Shown: positions 46,768 through 61,222 of the stretch, piece after piece
How the letters are laid out: each line of letters begins with the position of its first letter
How positions within the stretch are numbered: position 1 is the stretch's first letter
DNA from: Ridgeia piscesae
Lineage: Eukaryota; Annelida; Polychaeta; Sabellida; Siboglinidae
Reading direction: 5' to 3'
Assembly: GCA_025642075.2 (NCBI GenBank)
Contig: JAODUO010000951.1
Location: 187,501-251,500, forward strand
DNA length: 64,000 nt
Program-made: the position numbers and the translations under genes
Notes under the pieces: model-generated
The model's input: the letters and a program-made list of their open reading frames with translations, nothing else
What the model was told of the DNA's origin: nothing
Databases searched by the model: none

Positions 46768-47659
46768 GGCCCAGTTTCATGGCGCGAACTTAAGACGTCG
46801 TAGCGGGCGATAACCCGTCGAAAGCCTTAAACGTCGTAAAATTACGCTAGTTGCGTTTCACGAGTCTGCTCCATAGTTGCACTTAGCTGCACCATGTATT
46901 TAGTAGGCGTAACTTTACGCTAGTTGAAATATTTACGGTATGCTCCCGAAGTTGAAGTATGTACGGTATGCTCCCGACACGCCCACTCTCAACATAATTA
47001 TTTTTAATGTTTACACTGGATATCCTTTACATTCATCATAGCTTCCCATTTGCTATACGAACGACAAATGCGGTGTCGTGGTCCCAGATTCGACCAGTCC
47101 AGGATTCGTACGAATCTGGGACCGCGACGGTAGCGGTCCCAGATTCGTACCGGGCCAGGATTCTCCTTTGTTACTAACGTAGTTTCCGTTAGTAATACAT
47201 CAAGTATTGAAATAATATTGCTATCACGCACATCTTAAATAAAAATGGATTAACTTATGTGATCATTTTCACTCACTCGAATGTGTTGTGTTATTTAGTC
47301 GAATCTCGGCCCGGGCATGACGTATGCCGTTGCCACTACGTCAGAGCGCGTCAGAACAGATAAAAGCGATCATTGTACATGCGCGCGCATGCGCGATATG
47401 CGTTTAGACGAATCCTGGACTGGTCGAATCTGGGACCACCACGGCGGCAGCTAGAAAGAAAAAGGTTGTTCAGACACAGCACAAATACAGGGATTCCCCA
47501 CCGCGACCTAACTAGGTCAGTTCTACTACGATTTAGCTGCGCGAATGCTAAATTGGTCTCATGACACCGGCAGTAAGCTGCATTGACTATTTGTTGTTAG
47601 CTGCGACCAGTAGACCGCGTAATTGCGCGTAAAGTTACACGGGTTCATGAAACTGGGCC
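46768..47659. mobile_element. Non-autonomous DNA transposon, about 0.9 kb (MITE-like)
   Basis: GGCCCAGTTTCATG at 46,768-46,781 is repeated inverted as CATGAAACTGGGCC at 47,646-47,659. Inner parts share TTTACGC/GCGTAA motifs on the two sides. No open frame with transposase motifs. Target duplication not clear. Confidence 0.5.
47080..47437. mobile_element. Nested inverted-repeat element with 29-bp perfect ends
   Basis: GGTCCCAGATTCGACCAGTC at 47,080, continuing to 47,108, is perfectly inverted at 47,409-47,437. Inside, 47,108-47,125 and 47,133-47,150 form a perfect 18-bp palindrome with a 7-base loop made of the same core (GGTCCCAGATTCG). It lies inside the larger MITE-like element. Confidence 0.65.
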
Positions 47660-49338
<1,679 letters not shown>

Positions 49339-49591
49339 AAGAAGATGTATGCTAATAATTATACTATTATAATAAAGGACTAAGATTATAATGTACATAT
49401 GTTTTCCTTAGAAATTATTTCAGCGTAATTATATATATATATATATATATATATTGCATAACTAATATAGCACAAACCACCCAATATCCACATATATCAT
49501 CACATCACTATATATATAATAATATCAACAACACACTAACACAACACACTAAAACAAACACAAAATGCTAGCGAAAATTAGCGTAACTTAA

Positions 49592-49705
<114 letters not shown>

Positions 49706-49830
49706 CACACATATAAGTGCAATGCGCCTTTGAAATATACTATTTCTGAATGTAAAGGAATCAAATGCGGTACAATTAGAATTGCTAAGTTCCTTTGGAA
49801 GTATTTAGCGTTAATTATTAGTCTACATAC

Positions 49831-49950
49831 TTCTTCATGTGCAGCACGACTGCCTTGTCTAAGGGAATAACGTAGCCAGATCCACGCTCCATGTCAATAC
49901 GCGGTCTCGTCACTATGATCTTTTCCGGGTACTCAGCTGCCATCTTGAAC
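49831..49950 (-). CDS. Cache-domain protein, exon 3: first Cache domain
   Basis: Acceptor cacctgtag, donor gtatgt. The first base completes a Trp codon with exon 2. Reads FKMAAEYPEKIIVTRPRIDM, GSGYVIPLDKAVVLHMK. With the end of exon 2 this forms E-P-W-F-K-M-A, then I-V-T-R-P-x-I-D and G-S-G-Y-V-I-P-L, the R-P-W-Y/F ... P-Y-x-D ... G-x-G-Y-V core of Cache domains in calcium-channel alpha2-delta and CACHD1 proteins. This is the strongest single piece of evidence for the family. Confidence 0.87.
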
Positions 49951-51765
49951 CTACAGGTGAACACATCGTTTTATACCCACATACATACTCTCAATCACGC
50001 GAAAGGTTTAGTCTTTTCACGAATTTGTGCTCAGCGCCTGCACTAGTTCTATGCCTGTTTTATGACATTCCGTTAACAAATCGGCGACGTGCTGTTTGGA
50101 CGCTTAGGTAACCTCAGGTTTTTTCGGAAACGTATTACCCTTATATGCAATGCGACAAACAATACGACGAGTTTGTAATCACCCGAGAACATTCAGTTTG
50201 CACCGGATCGTTTGTGAGCCCATCGTCTGCTGTGTTAGTAATAACATTACTATTATCCTCACCGTTCTCTTAAATTTGTTGGCGGAATGAAATGACCCCA
50301 GAGAAGTCGATATAGAGCATACCACACTGGTGCGAATGACATAAACTAACCCCACAGAACCTTGTGTAATGTCGGTTCTGCATGAGATTTGACACGTGCA
50401 CATTACATAGGAAAGCTTACATATATAAACATACAATTATACAACTGGATACAATTTCCCGAAAATAATGTTCTATTTCGGAATAATCTACTTGTTGTCG
50501 TAAAACATTTTAAATTGCTAATATCTTCAGCATAAAGCCACGAATGTTATAGTTGGCACTAATCAATATTAAAATCTAATAAACATACATTGTAAGTAAT
50601 TCGCTTGTGGTTTCTTGTAGGTGTGTACGCCATCTGTGACTTGATGACTTTAATCTACGTCGCAAGTCGTTATTTTGAATCAAAGAAAAAAACCTGAATG
50701 TAATTAGAGGAGAAGACATTAGCGAATTGACAGCACAAATGAGAGATACGTGAAGGTGACCGAGAAGACGGTACATTTGAAAATGGCAAGGGAGAGAAGA
50801 TAACAATAGGGGAGGGGGAAAGCTGATAGGGAAAAAAAGTGGCAGAGTGGGGAATACTGCGTGACTGGCAAGAAAGAGGGGGGATAAGACTACAGTGGAA
50901 GTACACGCTAGTTGTATAACGGGCTTCCGTTGCTGGACTGGCAAGAAACGATGTTCTTCCAGAATAGTTCTGCATAGCCACTACAAGGCACCCGCATTAA
51001 ACGACCACAACCAACAAATTGGCGTGAATATGTTTAAACATGACATTGACGCACACCTAAATACAAAGAGCAAGTGACGCTTCATAAGCAGCTACTGGCT
51101 TCCTTGTCCGCCTGAGAATTAATTGCAATCGTTTTTATAATCGTTTTAATTGGTGGCGCTAGGTTGTCGTTCGAATTAACTACTATAATGTCGCTCTCTC
51201 ATCGTCATTGCAGGTGTTATGTTATGCTACAATAAGGGTGCATGCGTATCGGCAATCTCTTGCGAGAATGGCAGTGGTATAATATCGCACATATCTATTC
51301 ATGTCTTCTTTGACTGTAACTTTATGCTGTTTTCTTCTCGTCAACCGCATTAGTGCATACTTTGTTATTGTTTCCCTTGTTTTGCTTTGTTTCCACCATA
51401 TTCATCAATGGTGATATGGTTGACATTGCAGCATTGTTGGGCTGCGTCAGGGTTGGTGTTCTTTGGTTTCTTCATTTATCTCCTATTTGGCTAATGTAGA
51501 AGAAGTGACTCGTTTTTGCTGAGCTGTTTCTTCAATAGTTTTAGTTGCAATGTAACCTAAACTACTGATACGCTAATTTCTTGGAATGTTCTAGTTTTTG
51601 TAGCTGTGATGATGGTCTTGAATGGAAATCATTCGTTTAATATACATTGCATAATGCAGCGTAACCAGAACGAGATAGTTCAGTTCGTTTTTTGTTAAAT
51701 GCTCCACGGAGGTTCCATATACCTTACTCTCTGTATATTATAGAGTAGAACAAATAAAACTGGAG
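49951..51765. other. Intron sequence; short LINE remnant at 50,960-51,075
   Basis: ALNDHNQQIGVNMFKHDIDA on + near 50,990 resembles the C-terminal W-N-x-L-P...V-x-x-F-K-x-x-L-D segment of LINE reverse transcriptases. The rest is unassigned. Confidence 0.35.
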
Positions 51766-52022
51766 CACATGTTCAATATTATAGATGTACGGGCACCAGA
51801 ATATTTAAGAACAAATGTTGAAATAGTACACCATAAGAGCCAGCAACTTGGCATGTGTTATTCCAAGAGTGAAGTGTTCTAGGCAAACGTCCTACCTTTA
51901 TACGAGCATATGCCACTGGAACAACCTGCCTATTAAATTAAAACAATTTAAATCTAAAACCAGTATTAGAAAAAAGTAACGACCCTTCTATTGAGTAGAT
52001 TGTTGGGTCATGAATTACAATC
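51766..52022 (+). mobile_element. LINE 3' tail fragment
   Basis: Reads RAPEYLRTNVEIVHH, then in another frame CHWNNLPIKLKQFKS, the C-terminal W-N-x-L-P segment of non-LTR reverse transcriptases. It is followed directly by the TATG array. Confidence 0.6.
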
Positions 52023-52023
52023 T

Positions 52024-52340
52024 TGTATGTATGTATGTATGTATGTATGTATGTATGTATGTATGTATGTATGTATGTATGTATGTATGTATGTATGTAT
52101 GTACGTATGTATGTATGTACGTATGTACGTATGTACGTATGTACGTATGTACGTATGTACGTATGTACGTATGTACGTATGAACGTATGTACGTAGGTAC
52201 GTATGTACGTATGTACGTATGTACGTATGTACGTATGTACGTATGTACGTATGTACGTATGTATGTATGTATGTATGTATGTATGTATGTATGTATGTAT
52301 GTATGTATGTATGTATGTATGTATGTATGTATGTATACAT
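52024..52340. repeat. (GTAT)n / (GTATGTAC)n microsatellite
   Basis: Outer GTAT runs flank a central stretch (about 52,102-52,260) where GTAT and GTAC alternate, an eight-base higher-order unit. Confidence 0.97.
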
Positions 52341-52399
52341 ACATGCATGCATGCATGCATGTATGTAGTTGGTATAAAATCTTGTGCGTGAAGTCTTCA

Positions 52400-53335
52400 A
52401 CGGTGCGTGAAGACTGCTTCAACCAGCTGGTACGAGTCGGCCCTGTTACGTAACATAAGTCAACAACGATGCCGACCCGTCGGAGAAGAAATCGACTGCC
52501 GACTACTTGATACTAGTGTTACAACGACTTGGACCTGCGGCTCACAACGAGCAATGTCCACTGGGCACATAGAATTGGACCAAGAACATCTATCACAAAT
52601 TGAAAGCACTCCCGTCAAGTGACCATTCAGTTCAAAGACTATGAGTCTAAAGCCAAATTTATGAAAGCCAGAAAACAATTCCGAGTCAAACAGCCGAATG
52701 TATTCGTTTCTGAAGATCTAACATAAAAGCGAGCTAGACTTCTCTACATGTGCCGAGAACAAAGAGAGAATTCATCAGCTTCTGGACTGCTGGTCCTATG
52801 ATGGCAGAATTGTTACCCAGGACACGAACGGCAAAATCAAAACCATCAATTGGGAGAATGACCTGAACGCCGTAAAGCCGTTGGATGGGGACATAGGACA
52901 TGTTTGGACGTATGATATTCCTCTTGGACTACGATCAGAGTTGTCATACTAGGGACTACACCATGTGTCATGCTCATTGACACCTTCAAGACCTACGCAT
53001 GGTTCTTACTTTAATGTTAATTTTTTCTTTATTGATTTGTTTTTTCTAGCGAAGTCACCTAAATTGAACAATTACAGTACAACATTGTCATAAGGCTACT
53101 TGGCAATACGATATGTAATCATACATACATTATAATGCAACAATGCATTATATCTATATGAATGAATGTTTTAACGTTTACCACTTGGACTTTATAAATA
53201 AGTGCATGTATATATTTGTTGACGAACCAAATGAGTCTATTATCTAGAATTGCATTATCTCCGGATGATGAGTGTGATTATGAAACCACTAACCGTAATA
53301 TACTAACACAATTGCTTTTATTGACTGATAGTCTG
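52400..53335 (+). mobile_element. LINE copy 3: ORF1 remnant and start of ORF2
   Basis: On +, in broken frames: an IQFKDYESKAKFMKARKQF-type segment, LLDCWSYDGRIVTQD and DIPLGLRSELSY, matching the ORF1 end of copy 1 (56,563-56,800). At 53,230-53,310 it matches the region before ORF2 (LSPDDE.DYE). The copy then stops where the - strand copy 1 begins. Confidence 0.65.
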
Positions 53336-53344
53336 AAACAATAT

Positions 53345-56300
53345 TGAATACAAACACATGACATATACATACAAATCATTATAGACAATCAACAATAAGC
53401 AGGAAAGAAGCGAACTGCTTATCATTCCTTTTTTTTCAATTAACAACAAACCATGTATGCCACCTTGGTGCAATTATGTTGATGCGAGCATACCATGGTT
53501 AATCAAATAAATGTCATAAATACATGATGATACATTTTGTCAGTTTAGCTATTAGCTATGCTATTCACAATTATTCATACATACTATTATACTGAATTAT
53601 ACCACTGTATCCTAATTTTGCAGTGTTTCTTGTTAATATGTTCTACAGATGTATTGTTTCATTGTCTTTTTGAATATATTCATAGACGTACAATCATCAA
53701 TATAATAACAGTATTCCATAGTTTTGGACCAACATGAGTGAGTGTGTTTTGTTTGGTAGTGGTTTTGCTATGTGGTATGTTGTAAGCTACATGTTGTCTC
53801 ATATTGTAGTCTATATAAATGTTGTTGATTCTGTTTCTTACACTAGGAATGTTGCTAAAAAAACATGTTTTCTTGATATTTAGCCAAAGTTTATTAACTT
53901 TAAGCCACAGTGAAAACAATTTTTATTTGAATATTTAAATCATGTTCCATTTTTGGCAAATCGTTCCCTTGGATAAAAATATTAGTGTAATCTGCATACA
54001 TTATCGGAAAGGTGATTTGTGACACAGCACTTAAATCGTTTATATAGATAAGAACTAATAAGGGACCTAATATTGATCCTTGCGGCACTCCGCAAGTTAT
54101 ATTTTTAAGATCAGAATTGGTTTAACTGATTCTTACTATTTGTTTTCTACCAGATAGATAACTCTGAAACAACTGTAGGACAGTTCCTCATATTCTATAA
54201 TGGTTTAGTTTTCTTAATAGGATGTCATGGTTTAATGTATCAAATGCTTTGGCGAAATCTAAAAAAAAGTCCTATTATGTGTTCTCCTTTATCCATTGCA
54301 CTTGTTTTTTTATCAATTAATATTCCTTAAAGCCATGTAAGTAGAATATTTTTTTTAACCCAAATTGATAATTTGACAAAATATTATGTTTATCAATATA
54401 TTTAGTTAGTCTACCATATACAAGTTTTTCCAATATTTTAGAAAATACCGGTAATACGGAAATTGGTCTATAGTTGCTGATTAGTGTAGCATCTCCTTTA
54501 AAAAAAAATCGGCCCTACATTAGCTATTTGTAATTCGTAAGGTACGTATCCTTTGCCAAACGATAAATTTATAATGTGGCATAATGGTTCAATCATACTA
54601 GAATATGTTTGTTTGATGATGTCTGGTTTTATACCATCCAATCCAGGACAGCATTTGTTTTAGTCTGCATTTTTTTTTAAATTTCTCTATGATTATCCTT
54701 ATCCCATCTGTGGTTCTAGGTGTTAAAAACATTGAGTTTTTTAAATAAATTCCATCAAGATAATCCTCAGGCTTTTTTGTAACGGTTGGTATGTCCTTGG
54801 CTAATTCTGAACCAATAGTCGTGACGTATTCATTACATTTTTCAGCTATTAATTGCCCATCTCGTGTTAGAGTGCCATTTATTAAGAATTCTTGATTTTG
54901 CTGTGATGATGACTTCTTGCCAATAATTTCTCGTATCATTTGCCACTTTTTCAGGTCACTCTTGTGCTTGTCAAATTCCTTTTGATAATTGGTTTCATTA
55001 AATGCATGTTTTTTTATAGAAAATACTTATATAGTTTGTTCTTAGTTGTTATGGAATTTCTTAGCCCCTTGGTAATCCATGGTTTATGTTTCTCTTTCTT
55101 AACCCTTTTTGTGTTTAAGCGGAATGACTTGTTATATAAATGTTCTTAGAAAATTCAGTATAACTTATTTGGGGATCTTTACATGCATTCACATCTTTCC
55201 AACATGTTGCCTCTATGGGTTTTTGAATAAGGATATAGTATGATGAGTATATTTTCTTGACTCTATTGCAACATAATCTTGTTTATAATTATATAATGTG
55301 GTTAAAATATAAATATTGGTAAATGATCAGAAATATCTGAGTATAATATTCCTTGAAGTTGATTATATTCACCAAGAATGTCATTATTACAAATAGTATC
55401 TATCAATGTGGCTGTAGTTGCTGTAATTCTAGTCGGCTTCGTAATTCGAGGTATTAAATAATTGGAAAACATTGCATCTACATAATCATGAGTTTCCATA
55501 TGGTGATCATAGTTTAACAAATTTATGTTAAAATCGCCCATTATATAACATTGTTTGTTTTCAATTCTTAATGTACGTACACTATTTGTAATTTGTTCTA
55601 TAAATGCACTAATGCTTGTATTTGGGGGTCTCTACACTATGCCGACCAGTATGTTTTTTTTTTTTCTGGTTTGAACAATAACCTCAACAAAAAGGCATTC
55701 CATAAGCTCAGTCACAATATTCATATTTGGCTTTTCTACGTAATCATATCTGTTTGTGAATGTATAACGATACTCCTCATCCTTTTCTGGAGGGTCTGGT
55801 AAGATGAATACTTTTGTATTCTGGAAGTTCATATCACTCTAAAGTTTCCTCCTTAAGCCACGTTTCTGTTAAACCAATTATCGAAAACTGTATGTCGAGT
55901 AAGAGTAAATAATTGTTCAGCTTATCTATATTCTTCGGTATACTTCTAACATTCAAATGCATTAGAGAAAACCCCTTAGCATAGTTATCATTACTTTTTA
56001 TGAGATTATTGATGTCGTTTTCAAGGTAGTATTTGGTTGTAAGTACATTATAGCTTGTTATACAATTATAATCAGGATCTAAGTCTCTCATATTACGGTT
56101 AGTGTTTTCATAATGAGACTCATCATCTGGAGATAATGCAATTCTAGTTAAATTACTCATTTGGATTATCAACAGATATATACATACACTTATTTATACA
56201 GTCCAATTGGTAAACGTGATAGCATTCATTCATATATATATATATAGGATCATATAATGCATTGTTGCGTGGTAACTCGCATGTGACAAAAGTGTTAACT

Positions 56301-57230
56301 GCTTAACAACAAATAAAATGATAATAAATAAAGAACAACATAATTAGGCAGGCTAGAGTCCCACGATTGCCCATGGGTTTGGACGGAGCAGAATATTCTG
56401 AACAGAATGTTCTTTCTCAACGAAACTTCGTCGAAATAATGTCGCATGACTCTGCACATAGCAAGTGTCCAATCCACCTGATTGTTATCTGTAGTAGTAC
56501 TACAGACAGCGGTGTCTAGAATCTGTTCAGGTCATCTTCACTGTTCACGTTGCCGATTTTGCCCTACAAGTCTTTGATCATAATCCTCCCATCACATGAC
56601 CAGCAGTCTTGAACTTTGCGTGCTTTCTTCACCCTCCTTGCTAGATATAGTAGCCTGGATCTTGTCTTAGTGAGGTCCTCCGCGATATACACATTCGGGT
56701 GCTTGTCTAGGAGAGATTTCCTCGATTTGATGAAGGTTGTTTTCGATTTATAATCTTTGAACTGGATTATGATTTGTCGCGCATGATTTGTGTTTGTCAA
56801 CGAGTTTCAGGGCCCTACGCGGTGCATACGATTGGCATTGTTGATATTCAAATCTTGGACATTCATGTCGTCTTTCAGGTTGGTTACAATCCGACCAAGG
56901 TCTTCGCCATCGTGTTCCTTAATGCCAGTCACTCGAACTGAGGAACGTCTACTGTACTGTTCCATATGATCTAACTGGACATCAACTCGTTTCACATGCT
57001 CCTCCAACTGCTTGAGTTGTTCATCCTTGTCACGCAGCGACTTATCCATAGCGTCAGTCGTGCAGCGATGGTCTCCGTTACGACTGAAGCAATCCGTTTT
57101 GCCAAGCCGGCAACGACATTGTCATCCTGAAGCGCTTCCACTAACGCATCCAACATGTCATTGTCACTGCTGCCACGAGCAGACCGAAGTTGTTTACCTT
57201 GCTTGCCCGTGGCCATTGTTACACGCTGTG
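53345..57230 (-). mobile_element. LINE copy 1 (CR1/Jockey-type), near full length, decayed
   Basis: Order on -: ORF1 (57,216-56,563) with MATGKQGKQLRSARGSS, coiled-coil QLDHMEQYSRRSSVRVTGI and RQIIIQFKDYKSKTTF; ORF2 with FSLMHLNVRSIPKNID and TETWLKEETLE (56,000-55,834), MGDFNINLLNYDHH (55,541), SDHLPIF, KPTRITATT, the RT block MPQGSILGPLLVLIYINDL (54,088) and the catalytic site YADYTNIF, then C-terminal HSKTTTKQNTLTHVG (53,740). Several stops and deletions. The 3' UTR runs to about 53,345. Confidence 0.8.
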
Positions 57231-57359
57231 CTGGAGCCGCGCGCGCTGTGCTGATGTTGCGTCATACACTGCTGCAGGTGTTACTTGATACCCCGCTGCC
57301 ACGCGCCGTTAGACAGTGTTTAGGTTTGTGTAGACGTTTAATTTATGCTGCTATAAGAG

Positions 57360-60300
57360 GCCTTCGAATCAGTTTCGAACTTTCTTTAATGCATTTGAAT
57401 ATTAGAAGTATATCGAAGAATATTTACATGTTGAACAACTATTTACTATCGCTCGATATACAGTTTTCGATAATTGGTCTAATGGAAACGTGGCTTAAGG
57501 ATGAAACTTTAGGGTTATATGAACTTCCAGAATACAAAAGCATTCCTCTTTCTAGACCCTCCAGAAAGGAGTATCTTTATACGTTCACAACAATTACGAT
57601 TACGTAAACAAGCCACAAAAGATTATTATGACATAACATATTGAATGTATTTTTGTTGAGGTGATGTCTCAAACCAGAACACACAACATAACATACTGGT
57701 CGGCATAGTGTATAGAGCCCCAGATACAAGCATTAGTGCATTTACAGAACAAATCACTAATATTGTACGTACATTACAACAAGAAAACGAACAATGTTAA
57801 GTAATGAGCGATTTCAACATAAATTTGTCAAACTATGATCACCATATGGAAACGCATGATTATGTAGGCGCAATGTTTTCAAATTCCTTAATACCTCAGA
57901 TTATGAAGCCAACTAGAATTACACCAACAACAGCCACATTAATTAATAATATTTATAGTAATTACATTCTTGGTGAACATAATCAACTTCAAGTAATACT
58001 GTATTAAGATTTTTCTGATCAATTACCAATATTTATACTAACCACATTAAATAATGATAACAAGATTATGTTAAAATAGATACTAGATAATATACTCATC
58101 ATGCTATATTGAGGCAACATGTTGGAATTATGTCTATGCATGTAAATATCCCCCAACAAGTTATACTGATTTCTTTTATAGACAACTACGCAAGTGTATA
58201 ACAAGTCATTCCCTTTAAACAAAAAATGGTTAAGAAAGAAAAACATAAAGCATGACTTACCAAGGGGTTTAGAAATTCCATAAAAATAAGCACAAACTAT
58301 ATATATGTATTAAAAAAACAGTATTTAGTAAAACCAATTAGAGAAGTTATAAAAATAAACTAACGCAACTTAGTAAAATAGCAGAGCGCTAATATTATCA
58401 AAAGGAATTTGACAAGCAAGAAGTGACCTGAAAAAATTTGGCAAATAATAAGCTAAATTATTGGCAAGAAGAAATAATCACAGCAAAATCAACTATTCTT
58501 AATAAATGGCATTCTAACACGCGATAAGAACTGAATAGCTGAAATTTTTTATGAATACTTCACGACCATTGGTACAGATTTAACCAAGGATATACCAACC
58601 GTCACAGAAAAGCCTGATGATTCTCTTATTGGAATTTATAAAACAATTACGTTTTTAGCACCTACAACCACATATGAGATAAGGATAATCATAGAGAAAT
58701 AAAGAAATAAAACAAGTGCAGTCCTGGAAGGGACGGTATAAAACCAGGCATCATCAAACAAACATATTCTAGTATGATTACATTATACATTTATCGGTTG
58801 ACAAAGGATACGTACCATATGAATAGCTAATGTTGTTCAGATTAAAAAAAGGACTAATCAGTAACTATAGACCAATCTCCATATTACCGGTATTTTATAA
58901 AATATTTGAGAAACCTTTATATAGTAGATATATTGATAAAATATATCTTGTCAAATTGTCAATTTGGATTCAAAACAGGATATTCTACTTACATGAATTT
59001 AACAATATTAATTGATAAAATAATAAGACCAATAGACAAAGGAGAACACATAATAGGACTTGTTTTAGAATTCACCAAAGCATTTCATACAGTGAACCAT
59101 CATATTAAGAAAACTAAACCATTATGGAATACGAGGAACAGTCCTCCAGTGGTTTCAAAGCTGGTAGAAAACAAACGGTAAGAATTAATGAAACCAATTC
59201 TGGTTTTTTAAATATAACTTATGGTGTGCCACAAGGATCAATATTAGGCCCCTTATTATTCCTGATCTATATAAATGATTTAAGCTCTGTGTCACAAATC
59301 ATTTTTCCGATAATGTATGCAGATAACACTAATATTGTTATCCAAGGGAAAGATTTGCAAAACAATGAACATGATTTAAATATTTAAATACAAAAACTTT
59401 GGCCCAAAGCTAATAAACTTTCATTAAATATTAAGAAAACATGTACAATGAAATATAGCAATATTCCTAATGTAAGCAACATAACAAACAACATATATAT
59501 ATATAGATGGGACTCAAATAGACACTGTTAGCCATTCCCAATTTCTGGGAATGATAATAGATAATGAAATCAATTGGAAAGAACATATAAAATACACATG
59601 TAAAGAAATATCCAAAAGTGTAGGCATTTTCTGGAAAGCCAAGAACAAAGTGAACACAACAACTTTGATTAACCAATATTACACCTTTACACCCTATTAT
59701 TACCTATTGTAACATGGTATGGGGAAGAGCCCCAACAACATATTTATCTAAAATTCATGTATTGCAGACATTTATTTTTCGTATTATAATGAATTTAGAA
59801 GTCATACATACGTTTTGTTTAAAGCACATCAAACTATGAACATCTATCAACTGAACAAATATGTAACTTGTATATTAATGTGCATGCATAACAGGGGTAT
59901 GTTACCAAATATATTTAATTACATATTAATGAAGCACACCCCTGCACACAACTGTAATATAAGACAACATATAGCTTACAAAATACCACATTGTAAAACC
60001 AATTCCAGACAAAACACACTCGCTTATTTTGGTACCAAACTATGGAATATTATATAACGAATAATCATATTCAAGATTGTACATGTATGAATATATTTAA
60101 AAAGTCAATGAAACAATACATCTTGAGAACATATTAACAAGAATCAACGCATCATTAGGATAAAGTGGTATATTTGAGTAAAATAGTATATACCGGTAAA
60201 TATTAATACTATGAACATTATAGCTAATTAAGGAAACTTATTATCATGTTTTGTATGACATTTATTTGATTAAATGTGGTATGCTCGCATCAGCATTATT

Positions 60301-60470
60301 TCACCAAGGTGGCATACATATTTTATGATGATAATTGAAAAAGGAATCATAAGCAATTCGCTTCTTCCCTGAATATTGTTGATTGTCTATCATGATTTGC
60401 ATATATATTCTATAACATTTCGGACAATCAATCAATAAAGCAATTATTATTATTATCTTAAAGTGGCATT
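57360..60470 (+). mobile_element. LINE copy 2 (same family), head to head with copy 1
   Basis: ORF2 only: LSLMHLNIRSISKNIYML, METWLKDETLG, SDFNINLSNYDHHMETHDYV (57,805), KPTRITPTTATLI, NYRPISILPVFYKIFEK (58,860), GVPQGSILGPLLFLIYINDL (59,222), catalytic site YADNTNIV, then KLNVLQTF-type thumb pieces and an inverted match of 60,260-60,420 to the copy 1 3' UTR at 53,370-53,540. Stops throughout. Confidence 0.8.
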
Positions 60471-60784
60471 TAAATATATGTTGTATTAACTTATCTTACT
60501 ATGTATTGTCATATGATCATATTTTAGTATAGTACTTTTTATATTAGCATATTGTCTTGCTAATAATATTTAATTAGCTGTATTTAAAAATATTTATATA
60601 TTTGTATTTTATATGTCTGTATTTATAATTTTATTATGTATTTGTTCCTTAAATTAAGAAAACAATTATGAGGACCACATTAGGAATAAGTGTACGTTTG
60701 TGTGATTTAATGTATTTATCCTCGGTAATATTATATATATGCTTATTCTTTTACTTGCCTTTGCATCTAAACAATGTTTAATTG

Positions 60785-60786
<2 letters not shown>

Positions 60787-60831
<45 letters not shown>
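60787..60831. repeat. (TA)n microsatellite
   Basis: Pure TA run, followed by CACTCACTCACTCACTC at 60,848. Confidence 0.95.
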
Positions 60832-60833
<2 letters not shown>

Positions 60834-61046
60834 GTTTACCAAATAAACACACTCACTCACTCACTCATAAGGAATTAATTAAAATGTACTGCACTTATCA
60901 GGCTTACATGAGCATGAGCATATATATTATATTAGCTAAACGGTCATGCGATATACCAAACCGTGCCAACTGCTATGCTAAACGTGTTGGTATATGCACG
61001 CGTAGGTGAACATTGTCTGGAATAATAACGTGAATTTGCAACTTAC

Positions 61047-61222
61047 CACGGTTCTGTTTTCGACAGGTACATTTTTTTGTATAAATGTCCTGGATACGCT
61101 AACTCAAATATGTCCGGGATGGTGAAGTAGTTATTAAGTATGTAGTTATCATCACTTTCGGCAAAACGCTTCCACACATTGTATAAAACTGATGTTGCCT
61201 TTACGATTGTCTTCACTCCTTT
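61047..61222 (-). CDS. Cache-domain protein, exon 2: entry to first Cache domain
   Basis: Acceptor cactttcag, donor gtaagt. Starts in phase 0 after exon 1 and ends two bases into a Trp codon. Reads KGVKTIVKATSVLYNVWKRF, NNYFTIPDIFELAYPGHLY, KKMYLSKTEP. The Y-F/Y-x-x-x-x-x-F-x-x-x-Y-P-G-x-x-Y segment before E-P-W is what precedes the R-P-W-Y core in this family. Confidence 0.83.

Noticed and set aside
47108..47150. Perfect palindrome as a transcription terminator
   Set aside because: No T-run follows and the genome is eukaryotic; it fits a transposable element better.
50576..50944. 122-codon - strand frame rich in Leu/Ser/Pro
   Set aside because: Low-complexity purine/pyrimidine-biased DNA, no motif and no splice partner.
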